DNA of 64,000 nt, from the IMG/VR virus record IMGVR_UViG_3300037882_002064, positions 1-64,000 of that record; one strand, given 5' to 3'. Source of the DNA: a virus. Below are positions 1 to 7,064 of this stretch, piece after piece. Below the pieces are notes generated by a model. The model did not search any database. It was not told where the DNA came from and worked only from the letters and a program-made list of their open reading frames with translations. Made by a program: the position numbers and the translations under genes. Position 1 is the first letter of the stretch. Each line of letters starts with the position of its first letter.

Positions 1-21
1 ACCACCACAGGAGCAGGACAA

Positions 22-216
22 ATGAGCATAAGTGACCCTACACCTGAAAACTTACAAGCGGCTGCGTCTGCGTTTAATGCCGCATACCCAAGCCCATACC
101 CACACCACACTGCTACTCTTATGATGGCAGCAGCAGACCGCATCGCCGCGCTGGAGAAGGAACTTAGGGAGCTAAGGCGGGAAGATGGTGATGATAGGCT
201 TGGAGAAGGGGAATGA
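22..216 (+). CDS. Small hypothetical protein, possibly the end of a gene that starts at 63986
   Basis: Unrecognised 64-residue protein with a Pro/Tyr/His-rich middle (PSPYPHHT) and a charged C-terminus (EKELRELRREDGDD). The ATG at 22 has an SD-like AGGAG shortly upstream. The frame is already open from base 1, and if the window closes as a circle it joins the ATG at 63986 without a stop, adding 12 residues. Its stop overlaps the next start by four bases, so it belongs to the operon of small early genes that follows. Confidence 0.6.
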   Translation: MSISDPTPENLQAAASAFNAAYPSPYPHHTATLMMAAADRIAALEKELRELRREDGDDRLGEGE

Positions 217-416
217 GTGACTACGAAACATTTCACACACCAGAACCTATTTGCCCTTATTGCAAACATGAGCAAAAAAATGCGTGGGAGCTTGACCTTG
301 GCCCAGGTACTGAAGGTGATGGCGAAACCGATTGCGAAGAATGTGAGAAGTCATTTCTTGTATCGCGCTACTGCTCAATAACCTACACGACTAAAGCTAC
401 GGAGCCAGGACAATGA
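213..416 (+). CDS. Small zinc-ribbon-like protein
   Basis: A 67-residue protein with two Cys pairs, CPYC near residue 14 and CEEC near residue 41, separated by an acidic Gly-rich loop. That spacing suggests a zinc ribbon. Such proteins are common in phage early operons; the target is unknown. It overlaps both neighbours by four bases (ATGA type), which indicates translational coupling. Confidence 0.7.
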   Translation: MSDYETFHTPEPICPYCKHEQKNAWELDLGPGTEGDGETDCEECEKSFLVSRYCSITYTTKATEPGQ

Positions 417-619
417 CCGACCAGTGCAACTACTTCAAGGTGCTGCCCAAGTACCGGGGCAAATACGCCAGACGATGCACCCTGGCCGCGACCGTGGACG
501 GATGGTGTGCAGATCATCACCCAGATGAAATCTCTCGCAAGCGTCGAGAGAGCGCAGCTTTAACAGCAGAGGTTATGGCCGAGCTGGCCGCAGACCGAGA
601 ACGGTTAGCGAATGGCTGA
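413..619 (+). CDS. Small Cys/His-containing hypothetical protein
   Basis: A 68-residue protein with three Cys residues and an adjacent His pair (CADHH near residue 32) in its first half and a charged helical second half rich in Glu and Arg. The Cys/His pattern could bind a metal, but I cannot assign a family. It overlaps the preceding gene by four bases and the following nuclease gene by eight. Confidence 0.65.
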   Translation: MTDQCNYFKVLPKYRGKYARRCTLAATVDGWCADHHPDEISRKRRESAALTAEVMAELAADRERLANG

Positions 620-1004
620 ATCCCATGAGCAGAAAACCATAGTCGCATGGTGGCGGCTCCAACACCGACAAGACGAGAAGGCTATCAGGGCCAGTCAGTC
701 AGGTGGCTTCAAGGGCAGGGGCCGGGCCGGCGCGATCCGTATGTCTGAAATGAAGGCGATGGGTGTCGTAACTGGCGAGTCGGATCTTGCGTTTTTAATT
801 CCCAAAGGGCAATATGGCAGTCTAATAATAGAACTAAAGCGCACTGGTGATAAGCGCGGGGCAAGGGAAGATCAGGATGCCTACCTAAAATACCACAACT
901 CGATTGGCAATTTGGCGCTGCTGGCAACGGGCGTCGATGAAGCTATATCGTTCATAAAAAGTTATATGGCTCTGGCCAGGGGGGAGTTATGGGAACCAGC
1001 GTAA
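612..1004 (+). CDS. VRR-NUC domain nuclease
   Basis: A 130-residue stand-alone VRR-NUC protein of the PD-(D/E)XK nuclease superfamily. The active-site core is visible: GESDLAF (catalytic Asp near residue 57), then LIIELKRTGD with the E-x-K pair near residues 73-75, followed by Gln (EDQDAYL), the order usual in this family. The N-terminal E-x-x-x-Q (SHEQKTI) is also typical. Stand-alone VRR-NUC proteins often sit in phage late-early operons near NinB-type and Q genes, as here, and are thought to act on branched DNA in recombination. It overlaps both neighbours. Confidence 0.88.
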   Translation: MAESHEQKTIVAWWRLQHRQDEKAIRASQSGGFKGRGRAGAIRMSEMKAMGVVTGESDLAFLIPKGQYGSLIIELKRTGDKRGAREDQDAYLKYHNSIGNLALLATGVDEAISFIKSYMALARGELWEPA

Positions 1005-1186
1005 CCAAGGCGTACTTCGGTGTAATCCAAAAGAATGGCAATTGGGTGCGGGACGAGCGCACCAACGGCCCCAAGGAATTCACCACCAAGCGGCAGGCCT
1101 ACCTTGAATACGGGCCGGATGCCAATGTCCAGCCAATGACCGTTACTTACGAGCAGACTATCCCGGCCAAAAAGAAACGCGCCTAA
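989..1186 (+). CDS. Small hypothetical protein
   Basis: A 65-residue basic protein with a likely beta-rich fold and a Lys/Arg tail (AKKKRA). It starts inside the end of the VRR-NUC gene and stops immediately before the next ATG, which supports it as an operon member. No family recognised. Confidence 0.6.
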   Translation: MGTSVTKAYFGVIQKNGNWVRDERTNGPKEFTTKRQAYLEYGPDANVQPMTVTYEQTIPAKKKRA

Positions 1187-1750
1187 ATGGGGATAGAACA
1201 TCAGCTCGCCAGATTGACGGCGAAAGGCCCACCCTTAACCGGGGCGGGCTTCGGAGGGATAGCAGAAATCTCCCAAACCGACATAGCCGCTGCCATGTCA
1301 GGCCTCGAAGGCCCGGCTTACTGGTACATGAGGCTCAAGTTTATTGGAGATCCGGCCGAATTCCCGAGACTCCGTGACGCACTGGCCTTCCAGATGCTGG
1401 GCGAGGCCATGATGGGGGAGTTTGATCTATCAGCTAAACATGCCCCAGGCCTTGCCACCGTAGCGATCCGGCAGGCCACAGGAGGCGGCCTATGCGATGC
1501 CTGCAACGGGACGAAGCTCACCATCACCGCAGACTCAGTGGCTGACTGCAAACCCTGCAAGGGCACCGGGAAGCTCAAAATGACACAAGACCTGGCAGCC
1601 AGCATTGCCAAGGTATCGACACCAACCTATGTCAAAAAGTATGAGCGCATCGTGGATCACTTTGTAAGTCGCCTCGAATTGTACGAAAGCCAGGGGCTTT
1701 CCCACATAAGCCGCCGGCTTTATGGTAAGCGAGCGCAAACAGATGGCTGA
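1187..1750 (+). CDS. Zinc-finger protein, candidate Q-like late antiterminator
   Basis: A 187-residue protein with a DnaJ-like double zinc knuckle: CDACNGTK near residue 101 and CKPCKGTGK near residue 122. Phage antitermination proteins of the Q family carry a comparable CxxCxGTG pair between helical regions. Position supports this role. It is the penultimate gene of the rightward early operon, just before a promoter (2083-2112) and a terminator (2163-2187) that precede the lysis genes. A Q protein loads at such a promoter and lets RNA polymerase read through the terminator. The function is inferred from motif and context only. Confidence 0.6.
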   Translation: MGIEHQLARLTAKGPPLTGAGFGGIAEISQTDIAAAMSGLEGPAYWYMRLKFIGDPAEFPRLRDALAFQMLGEAMMGEFDLSAKHAPGLATVAIRQATGGGLCDACNGTKLTITADSVADCKPCKGTGKLKMTQDLAASIAKVSTPTYVKKYERIVDHFVSRLELYESQGLSHISRRLYGKRAQTDG

Positions 1751-2063
1751 CATACTGGACTTCAAAATACCCCCCAAGAAGCAGAAGCCCGAGTCCCAGT
1801 GGCGCGATTACTATGATCTGCCACCCCATATGCAAGATGCACTCCGCAATGCCGTAATGGTTCGCCACTATGAGGGCCAGCTACAAGCCATGCAGCCCGA
1901 GCAGCGCCTGGCTTTACTGGGCGAGGCCTTTGAGCAATGGGTAATGAAGATGGCCAACAGTAATGTTGAGGACTGGGCACCCAATGAGCGATGGACGCTG
2001 GTATCGTTCATGGCCAATAGAGACAAGGGAATACTCCCCGATCCCGCGCCCCCAGCGGCTTAG
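1743..2063 (+). CDS. Small hypothetical protein downstream of the Q-like gene
   Basis: A protein of about 106 residues, mostly helical and Trp-containing (SQWRDYYDLP; DWAPNERWT). The ATG at 1743 overlaps the end of the Q-like gene by eight bases and is preferred. An in-frame ATG at 1722 would add seven residues but has no SD. No family recognised. It is the last gene before the late leader region. Confidence 0.65.
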   Translation: MADILDFKIPPKKQKPESQWRDYYDLPPHMQDALRNAVMVRHYEGQLQAMQPEQRLALLGEAFEQWVMKMANSNVEDWAPNERWTLVSFMANRDKGILPDPAPPAA

Positions 2064-2082
2064 GAAGTTACTATTTATTCTC

Positions 2083-2112
2083 TTGCAAAGAATGTTTGCC
2101 TCAATGTAGTAT
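2083..2112 (+). promoter_or_regulatory. Candidate late promoter
   Basis: TTGCAA at 2083-2088 and TAGTAT at 2107-2112 with an 18-nt spacer fit a sigma70 promoter. The predicted start is near 2119. A GC-rich inverted repeat, TTGGGG (2124-2129) and CCCCAA (2136-2141), lies just downstream of the start, and a terminator follows at 2163. Promoter, short structured leader, then terminator is the layout used by Q-controlled late promoters. Confidence 0.5.
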
Positions 2113-2162
2113 CAATTCCTATGTTGGGGAGCTACCCCCAATAGCTTTACTCGCAGAAATCG

Positions 2163-2187
2163 ACGCCTCCTTTGAGGCGTTTTTTTT
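2163..2187 (+). terminator. Rho-independent terminator ahead of the lysis genes
   Basis: A perfect 7-bp stem (ACGCCTC / GAGGCGT) with a 4-nt loop, followed by an unbroken run of eight T residues. It ends transcripts of the upstream operon and also lies about 45 nt after the predicted start of the candidate late promoter, so lysis and virion expression would need antitermination. Confidence 0.85.
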
Positions 2188-2234
2188 GCTTCAAATTTGG
2201 TAATTGTTGCTAACCAGTAACCAAGGATGTGCTT

Positions 2235-2345
2235 ATGCACCCCTCATTATTGATACTCCCGGTCGCAGCCCTATTGCTGGCCATCATGGGAACGTATGCC
2301 ATGTGCGCTGGTGTTACGGCATTCTGTTCCATGTGGAACGCCTGA
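2235..2345 (+). CDS. 36-residue single-pass membrane peptide, candidate small holin or pinholin
   Basis: A short gene preceded by AAGGA seven bases before its ATG. The product is almost entirely hydrophobic from residue 4 to about 30 (LLILPVAALLLAIMG, then AMCAGVTAFC), giving one transmembrane segment and possibly a second. It ends two bases before the likely start of the i-spanin gene. First position in a lysis cassette and the length suggest a holin-related peptide. It could instead be a leader peptide for translational coupling. Confidence 0.55.
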   Translation: MHPSLLILPVAALLLAIMGTYAMCAGVTAFCSMWNA

Positions 2346-2347
2346 CA

Positions 2348-2719
2348 ATGATTATTACCAAGATCATGGCTGCGACGATCATGGGCCTGCTTGTTGTGGT
2401 CGGCCTTGAGTGGATTGCCATACAGGGCTACAAGGTCGACGCTGCGCGCACAGGATCAGCTTTGGCGGCCCTGAGTACCGAACTAAGTCAAAAAGAGGCC
2501 AATAACATGGCTTTAATGGCAGAGATTTCGGCCCAAAACACCGCTTTTTCGACAATGCAGCGAGTGGCCGACGAAAAGCGGAAGGCTGCGATTGTTGCTC
2601 GGGATGCTGCATTGGCGGCCCTGAATAAGGCCAAAGGCGACTATGCCCGGCTACGCAAGGACTGGCCCCAAGAGTGTGTGGCTGCGGTTGCCAGGGTCAG
2701 GCAGGAGCTGGGGTTATGA
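2348..2719 (+). CDS. i-spanin (Rz-like) inner-membrane lysis protein
   Basis: A protein of about 123 residues: an N-terminal transmembrane segment (IMGLLVVVGLEWIAI near residues 10-24) followed by an alanine-rich coiled coil to the C-terminus. This is the topology of Rz-type spanins, which span the periplasm and fuse inner and outer membranes at lysis. The frame is open from 2204, but the ATG at 2348 follows the 36-codon gene by two bases and puts the membrane segment at the N-terminus. Its stop overlaps the start of the o-spanin gene. Confidence 0.8.
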   Translation: MIITKIMAATIMGLLVVVGLEWIAIQGYKVDAARTGSALAALSTELSQKEANNMALMAEISAQNTAFSTMQRVADEKRKAAIVARDAALAALNKAKGDYARLRKDWPQECVAAVARVRQELGL

Positions 2720-3030
2720 GCAAGCAAGGTGCATTGATCCTGTTGTTCGTGATCTTGTATGTGTTGGTGGTTTCTGCGCTGTCCGGCTGCGAGCATACCG
2801 TGTATCAGGATCGGCCTGTTGAAGTGAAGATCCCCGTACCAGTCAATTGCGTACAGCCTGGCGATACGCCGGCCCCCATGATCTACCCGGTTGACCAGCT
2901 CACCTCTGGCGACTCAGATGGCGAGATCGTCGGTGCGCTGCTGGCCGATCACTACCAGCGAGCGGCCACTGAACAGATCCTCAGAGACATTATTGACGCC
3001 TGCACTTCAACAAAGAGGGAAGAATTGTGA
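2716..3030 (+). CDS. o-spanin (Rz1-like) outer-membrane lipoprotein
   Basis: A protein of about 104 residues with a lipoprotein signal: a hydrophobic stretch and the lipobox LSGC, with Cys25 as the acylation site. After the Cys the protein is Pro-rich (VKIPVPVNC), as is usual for o-spanins, which sit in the outer membrane and bind the i-spanin. The ATG at 2716 overlaps the i-spanin stop (ATGA). An upstream in-frame start exists but would bury the signal sequence. Confidence 0.8.
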   Translation: MSKQGALILLFVILYVLVVSALSGCEHTVYQDRPVEVKIPVPVNCVQPGDTPAPMIYPVDQLTSGDSDGEIVGALLADHYQRAATEQILRDIIDACTSTKREEL

Positions 3031-3242
3031 TTACTGCTGCCGTATATCAAGCGTTGTTTAAGCTCACCCTGGCCCTGTTCGGACTGGTTATGACATGGTT
3101 CACGCTGCGCTTTCTCGACAACCACATCGAGGACGATTCCTTTGCTGACACACTCAAGACTGCACAGCCTGCTGAAAAGATGCACTATTTTGCCTATCGT
3201 TTTTTGGGCGTGTGCATCTTGGTCGGCCTCGTTATATCCTGA
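3027..3242 (+). CDS. Two-transmembrane protein, holin candidate
   Basis: A 71-residue protein with hydrophobic segments near residues 9-29 (LFKLTLALFGLVMTWFTL) and 55-71 (YRFLGVCILVGLVIS) separated by an acidic linker. Size, topology and position between the spanins and the transglycosylase fit a class II holin. It starts with GTG overlapping the o-spanin stop. Confidence 0.6.
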   Translation: MITAAVYQALFKLTLALFGLVMTWFTLRFLDNHIEDDSFADTLKTAQPAEKMHYFAYRFLGVCILVGLVIS

Positions 3243-3732
3243 CCAATGGGACGGCGAATTCAAGACCGCTACCGAGACATTCTTACCAGTCGGAACCGAT
3301 TGGCGACTACTGAAGGCCCAGTGCTATCAGGAGTCCAGGCTCAATCCGCTGGCGAGAAGTCCGGTGGGGGCCTATGGCTTATGCCAATTCATGCCGGGCA
3401 CCGCGAGGGATGTGGGCAAGAAGCTGGATGCTTCACCCGAAGAATTCTGGATACCCGAGGTTTCAATACGCGCCGCGGGCTACTATATGGGACGGCTGAT
3501 CTTCAGTTGGAAGGCACCGAGGCCGCCGCTGGATCGGCACAAGCTGGCCCTGGCGAGCTACAACGCCGGGATTGGGCATTTACTTAAAGCTCAGAAGATA
3601 TGCGGTAAGCCGCCGCTGTATGACCAGATCATTCCCTGTTTACCCATAGTGACCGGACACCATAGCAAAGAAACAATTGGCTATACGAAGAACATCGTCG
3701 AGCGGTGGTATCCCCGCCTGTTGCTCGAATAA
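3142..3732 (+). CDS. Lytic transglycosylase (SLT family) endolysin with signal peptide
   Basis: A protein of about 196 residues with a signal sequence (basic LLKRC, then hydrophobic ILPIVFWACASWSA) followed by a lysozyme-like SLT domain. The family motifs are present: the catalytic Glu in CYQESRLNP (residue 64), VGAYGLCQFMPGT, and ASYNAG in the C-terminal third. It would cleave peptidoglycan glycan strands to a 1,6-anhydro product. The TTG start at 3142 has AGGA eight bases upstream and gives a complete signal peptide. It overlaps the upstream membrane gene by 101 nt in another frame. Confidence 0.83.
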   Translation: MLTHSRLHSLLKRCTILPIVFWACASWSASLYPDQWDGEFKTATETFLPVGTDWRLLKAQCYQESRLNPLARSPVGAYGLCQFMPGTARDVGKKLDASPEEFWIPEVSIRAAGYYMGRLIFSWKAPRPPLDRHKLALASYNAGIGHLLKAQKICGKPPLYDQIIPCLPIVTGHHSKETIGYTKNIVERWYPRLLLE

Positions 3733-3776
3733 ACCAAACCTGGCGCTGTGCCGTATAGCTTTGAGGATGGCGCATA

Positions 3777-4067
3777 ATGTCGCTGGAAGAACTTAAACCG
3801 GAATTCATATTCGCAATGTGCGTGGCCGCAGGTGGCGCAGTGTGGAAGGCAATCCTTATGATATTTAACTGGCATGATCGCCTGAAAGCTGTTGAATCTA
3901 TTGCTATACAACAGGGCAAAGATTTATTCGTGGTCAAAGAGTCAGTTGAAAAACAATACATTGCCGTAAGAAATGACATAAAAGAGATCGGCCGGCAGTC
4001 CGAGGCCAGGCATGAAAATCTCGACGCCAAGATTGATATGCTAATCAATCGAGAGTTGGCCAAATGA
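3777..4067 (+). CDS. Membrane-anchored coiled-coil protein
   Basis: A 96-residue protein with an N-terminal membrane segment (FAMCVAAGGAVWKAILMIF near residues 12-30) followed by a long charged helix. It has a GAGGATGG-like SD. It could be a holin partner or antiholin, or a superinfection-exclusion protein. The overlap with the next membrane gene suggests a pair. Exact role unknown. Confidence 0.6.
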   Translation: MSLEELKPEFIFAMCVAAGGAVWKAILMIFNWHDRLKAVESIAIQQGKDLFVVKESVEKQYIAVRNDIKEIGRQSEARHENLDAKIDMLINRELAK

Positions 4068-4351
4068 GAGGGCTTGCGGAGAGGCTGCTTGCATTCGGGC
4101 TGGCCACACTCACCGTGGCCGTGCTGGTCTATCTGACGTTCAGTGAGTACGACCGGCGCAATCAGGTGGCCCGTAGCCTGTACCGCATGGAGACTCATAT
4201 AACCAATGGGCCGATCTTCGGTGCGATCCTTTGTGAGCATATCTACCACATGGAGCGATCAGCCGGGCACTTGCCGGCAATTGATTGCCCGGCAGTGATT
4301 CGAGAGTTGCTCGAAAAAGAAAACCTGATTAAACCTGATGTGAAAGAATAA
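4064..4351 (+). CDS. Single-pass membrane protein
   Basis: A 95-residue protein with one transmembrane helix (LLAFGLATLTVAVLVYLTF) near residues 8-26 and a soluble C-terminal part containing two Cys (ILCEHI, AIDCPAV). The ATG overlaps the previous stop by four bases. Last gene of the lysis block. No family recognised. Confidence 0.6.
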   Translation: MRGLAERLLAFGLATLTVAVLVYLTFSEYDRRNQVARSLYRMETHITNGPIFGAILCEHIYHMERSAGHLPAIDCPAVIRELLEKENLIKPDVKE

Positions 4352-4354
4352 AAG

Positions 4355-4395
4355 ACGCATTCCTGATCGCGGCATAAACGTGACGAGGAATGCGT
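4355..4395 (+). other. Long perfect hairpin without a U-tract
   Basis: ACGCATTCCT at 4355-4364 pairs perfectly with AGGAATGCGT at 4386-4395 around a 21-nt loop, a few bases after the last lysis gene stop. No T-run follows, so it is not a standard terminator. The rest of the 222-nt gap to the next gene holds a run of nine G at 4423-4431 and no recognisable gene. The hairpin could be an mRNA-stability or processing element, or a protein-binding operator. Confidence 0.5.
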
Positions 4396-4541
4396 TCACC
4401 AGGGGACGGCTAGGCGAGTGAAGGGGGGGGGTGCCGTGGCCATCGCGCTTCGGTGCAAGCTACAGACAATATCCAACGGGCCGCTATCGGTCTGTGCTAT
4501 ACCGTACATATTCCAAAAAATGATGAACATGAAGGACTGAT

Positions 4542-4577
4542 ATGGCCACTCATCTTGAAGGGTTGTTGCCCCTATGA
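4542..4577 (+). CDS. 11-codon leader ORF
   Basis: AAGGA about six bases before an ATG opens a tiny reading frame (MATHLEGLLPL) whose TGA overlaps the ATG of the next gene. The following gene has no good SD of its own, so this leader may bring ribosomes to it by coupling. Coding status is inferred only from SD and overlap. Confidence 0.35.
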   Translation: MATHLEGLLPL

Positions 4578-4834
4578 GCGATAAAGACGACTCCATCGAG
4601 CGATTGATTGGCCAATTGCAGGAGCAAGTAGGTTTCTGGCAGGGGCGGTATGATGAGGCCAATGCCCGAGCTGAATCGCTTCAAACCGCCTTAACTGAAG
4701 CCAGTAACGCACTGACCACCGCTGGTCTGGTAGGCCGCTGCTTCCCTGAAGAATTACCTGAATACGTTGAAACAAAAGTTGCCGTAATTGATGCGGCGAT
4801 CACCGAAAACACAGCACCCCCGGTAGGAGAGTAA
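4574..4834 (+). CDS. Small coiled-coil hypothetical protein
   Basis: An 86-residue protein, helical in the first half (DDSIERLIGQLQEQV, then a heptad-like region) with an acidic C-terminus. It opens the structural block and is separated by two bases from the next gene. Function unknown. Confidence 0.6.
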   Translation: MSDKDDSIERLIGQLQEQVGFWQGRYDEANARAESLQTALTEASNALTTAGLVGRCFPEELPEYVETKVAVIDAAITENTAPPVGE

Positions 4835-4836
4835 CC

Positions 4837-5256
4837 ATGTCAATGTCCAATGCAACAGAGAACGCTGCGCTGAAAATGTTTCTGCAAGGCACCGACCCCA
4901 GTTATCGTGCAGGCGCTACGCAGTATCTCGCGCTGGTTACAGACGGCGGCGGCGCAGTGTCCGAGGCCGCGCCTATCGCTAACGAGTGTACCTACACTGG
5001 CTATGCGCGTATTCCCCTGACCAAAGCAAGCGCGTGGACTGACGGCGGCTCGGTGTTTACCAATGCCGATCTGCTACAGTTTGGCACCCGGACTGACGCA
5101 GGCGCTGCTCAGGTGGCGAGTGCCTTCGTAGTCGTAGACACGGCCAGCGGCGCGATTGCGCTCGGGATCATCGGTGTACTGTCTGCGCCCTTGAGTATCA
5201 CGCAGAACATTCAGCCGCAGTTCGCTATTGGCGATTTGACGATTACGGCTGAGTAA
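4837..5256 (+). CDS. Minor structural protein, gp53-like fold
   Basis: A 139-residue protein starting with a helical segment (AALKMFLQGTDPSY), then beta-rich sequence with the recurring phage pattern YLALVTDGG, YARIPL, FTNADLLQFG and LSITQNIQPQFAIGDLTI. This pattern is common in small tail-fibre or baseplate-associated proteins of phages. It is distantly similar to the protein at 20962-21381 in the same window. The role is inferred from fold pattern and its structural neighbours. Confidence 0.55.
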   Translation: MSMSNATENAALKMFLQGTDPSYRAGATQYLALVTDGGGAVSEAAPIANECTYTGYARIPLTKASAWTDGGSVFTNADLLQFGTRTDAGAAQVASAFVVVDTASGAIALGIIGVLSAPLSITQNIQPQFAIGDLTITAE

Positions 5257-5258
5257 GT

Positions 5259-6158
5259 ATGGCGGGGTTTCGCAACTTACGGGTGATGGCTGAGGCCGAA
5301 GAAAATGGGCAGATTCATCTTGCCTATTTTCGTAAACCCATGTCGCAAGCAACATCAACAGGTACATGGTTCGATACCTCCATGAGTCCCGGCAGGCCGC
5401 CACCCAACTACTATATTGGGACGCCGCTGGTATTTACGCCAATGACGCAATCGGGCAATAAAGGCTTAGACCTCGGCAACCCTATGGCGGGGACTGGGTA
5501 CAAGAAGTTCCTTCGGCGCGTAACAGTGCAGTGCAATTTGGCCGCCGCCGTGCCAATGCAGATGAAGATACTGGATTACCTCGGATTTTACGGCTTCGTC
5601 GATATGTCCACCCTCGACGAAGATCAGGTGATGGACAACACGCTATCTCTGACTCGGTATGAAACGGGCGAAGGCGTGATGATGATGCCCATTATTGTAG
5701 CGCCCTGTACGGCTGCTGCATTGGCCTTTGTTACTATCACCTACACGAACAGTGAGGGGGTTTCGGGGAGAACAGCTACATTCCAGATGGGGGCGCTTTT
5801 TTCAGGCTCACTATCAGTAGGCAACGCCATCAGCTTCGATAATTTTTGGTTTTCGTTCACCGCCCAGTCCACAGGCCCCTTCGTAACCCTGCAAGCAGGT
5901 GACTTGGGTGTTCGCTCGATACAGACCGTCAATGTAACGGCCCCCGGCGATACTGGCCTTGTGGCGTTTGTATTGGTGAAAGTGCTGGGGAATATGACGT
6001 TGCTGGAAACGACAGCGGCATCAGAAAAAGATTTTTTTGTAAATTCCGCCTCGATGCCAGAGATATTGGACGATGCGTTTGTGAGTTTGTATATCGCACC
6101 AAATGGAACGCTGGTAAACGCGCAGCTATTCGGTACGATAGAGACAACATGGGGTTAA
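5259..6158 (+). CDS. Structural protein, copy 1 of a paralogous pair
   Basis: A 299-residue protein of the same length as its downstream neighbour and clearly related to it. Shared blocks are LGFYGF (copy 2: LGFYPI), MDNTLSLTRY (LNNTVTLPRY), GPFVTLQAGDLGVRSIQ (GPFVPLAIGDSGIRSVQ) and SMPEILDDA (SMPKIFDGA). Beta-rich, no transmembrane segment. Location among fibre-like genes suggests a virion surface or decoration protein. Family not recognised. Confidence 0.7.
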   Translation: MAGFRNLRVMAEAEENGQIHLAYFRKPMSQATSTGTWFDTSMSPGRPPPNYYIGTPLVFTPMTQSGNKGLDLGNPMAGTGYKKFLRRVTVQCNLAAAVPMQMKILDYLGFYGFVDMSTLDEDQVMDNTLSLTRYETGEGVMMMPIIVAPCTAAALAFVTITYTNSEGVSGRTATFQMGALFSGSLSVGNAISFDNFWFSFTAQSTGPFVTLQAGDLGVRSIQTVNVTAPGDTGLVAFVLVKVLGNMTLLETTAASEKDFFVNSASMPEILDDAFVSLYIAPNGTLVNAQLFGTIETTWG

Positions 6159-6161
6159 TGT

Positions 6162-7061
6162 ATGGGCGGCTTTACATCACAAGATGATCTGGTCAACCAG
6201 CTTTCGGTGAACGGGAAAGCCTACCGAAACGACTGGCAGAAATCGACCTTCGGCACGACCGCTCAGGCGGCGGGTTTGTGGTACAGCCTGTTCCGTGGGG
6301 GCGGCAACCCTGCTGCGGATACGATCCTCGGCACCGGCACGAACCTCGCGTTTCAGGCGCTGACGGACGCTACAGCAAACGCGACAGGTATCTACCACGG
6401 CGGCAACGTGGGCGGTGGCAGCCCTTGGAAGCACCTGCTCAATGCGGCGGCGCAGACCGCAGCGGCAACGACCGCGCCCTGTGTGCTGATGTTGGTCGAT
6501 CTGCTGGGCTTCTATCCGATTACGACCGTCACCACGACCGGCGATCAAGCCCTGAACAACACGGTGACGTTGCCCCGATACACTAACGGCGCAGGGGTGC
6601 AGGCGTTCCTGACACCCAGCACGGTCATGGGCGCGGGCACACCCAGCCTTCGACTGACGTATACGGACAGCGGCGGCACGGCGGGCAACCTGACTCCGGC
6701 TACGCTGCCTCTCTGTAACACAGCGGCACCTGTGACACAGATATGCTACAGCGGCTCGGGCGCAGGCAAGTACGGCCCGTTCGTACCGCTGGCCATCGGT
6801 GACTCGGGTATCAGGTCGGTTCAGCAGTTCAACTTGAGCGCCACCTACACATCCGGTGTGTTGAACCTCGTCCTGTGCAAGCCCCTTATGACCCTGCCGA
6901 TTACCACGCTGGGCGTGACCGCTGAGCGCGATCTGGTCAACCAGTTCGCCAGTATGCCCAAGATATTCGACGGCGCGTGTCTGTCATGGCTGATGCTGGC
7001 AGGCGCAAACACACTCATAGCCACACCGTTATCCGGGCACCTTGAATTTGGCTGGAGTTGA
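6162..7061 (+). CDS. Structural protein, copy 2 of a paralogous pair
   Basis: A 299-residue protein starting four bases after copy 1 and sharing its conserved blocks. Its N-terminal third differs and is rich in Ala, Thr and Gly, while the central LGFY and C-terminal GPFV...RSVQ regions are conserved. Tandem duplication followed by divergence is the simplest reading. Likely virion component. Confidence 0.7.
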   Translation: MGGFTSQDDLVNQLSVNGKAYRNDWQKSTFGTTAQAAGLWYSLFRGGGNPAADTILGTGTNLAFQALTDATANATGIYHGGNVGGGSPWKHLLNAAAQTAAATTAPCVLMLVDLLGFYPITTVTTTGDQALNNTVTLPRYTNGAGVQAFLTPSTVMGAGTPSLRLTYTDSGGTAGNLTPATLPLCNTAAPVTQICYSGSGAGKYGPFVPLAIGDSGIRSVQQFNLSATYTSGVLNLVLCKPLMTLPITTLGVTAERDLVNQFASMPKIFDGACLSWLMLAGANTLIATPLSGHLEFGWS

Positions 7062-7064
7062 TAC

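Noticed and set aside
4484-4510. TGCTATACC as an extended -10 promoter for the structural block
   Set aside because: No acceptable -35 at the proper distance, and the match to consensus is poor.
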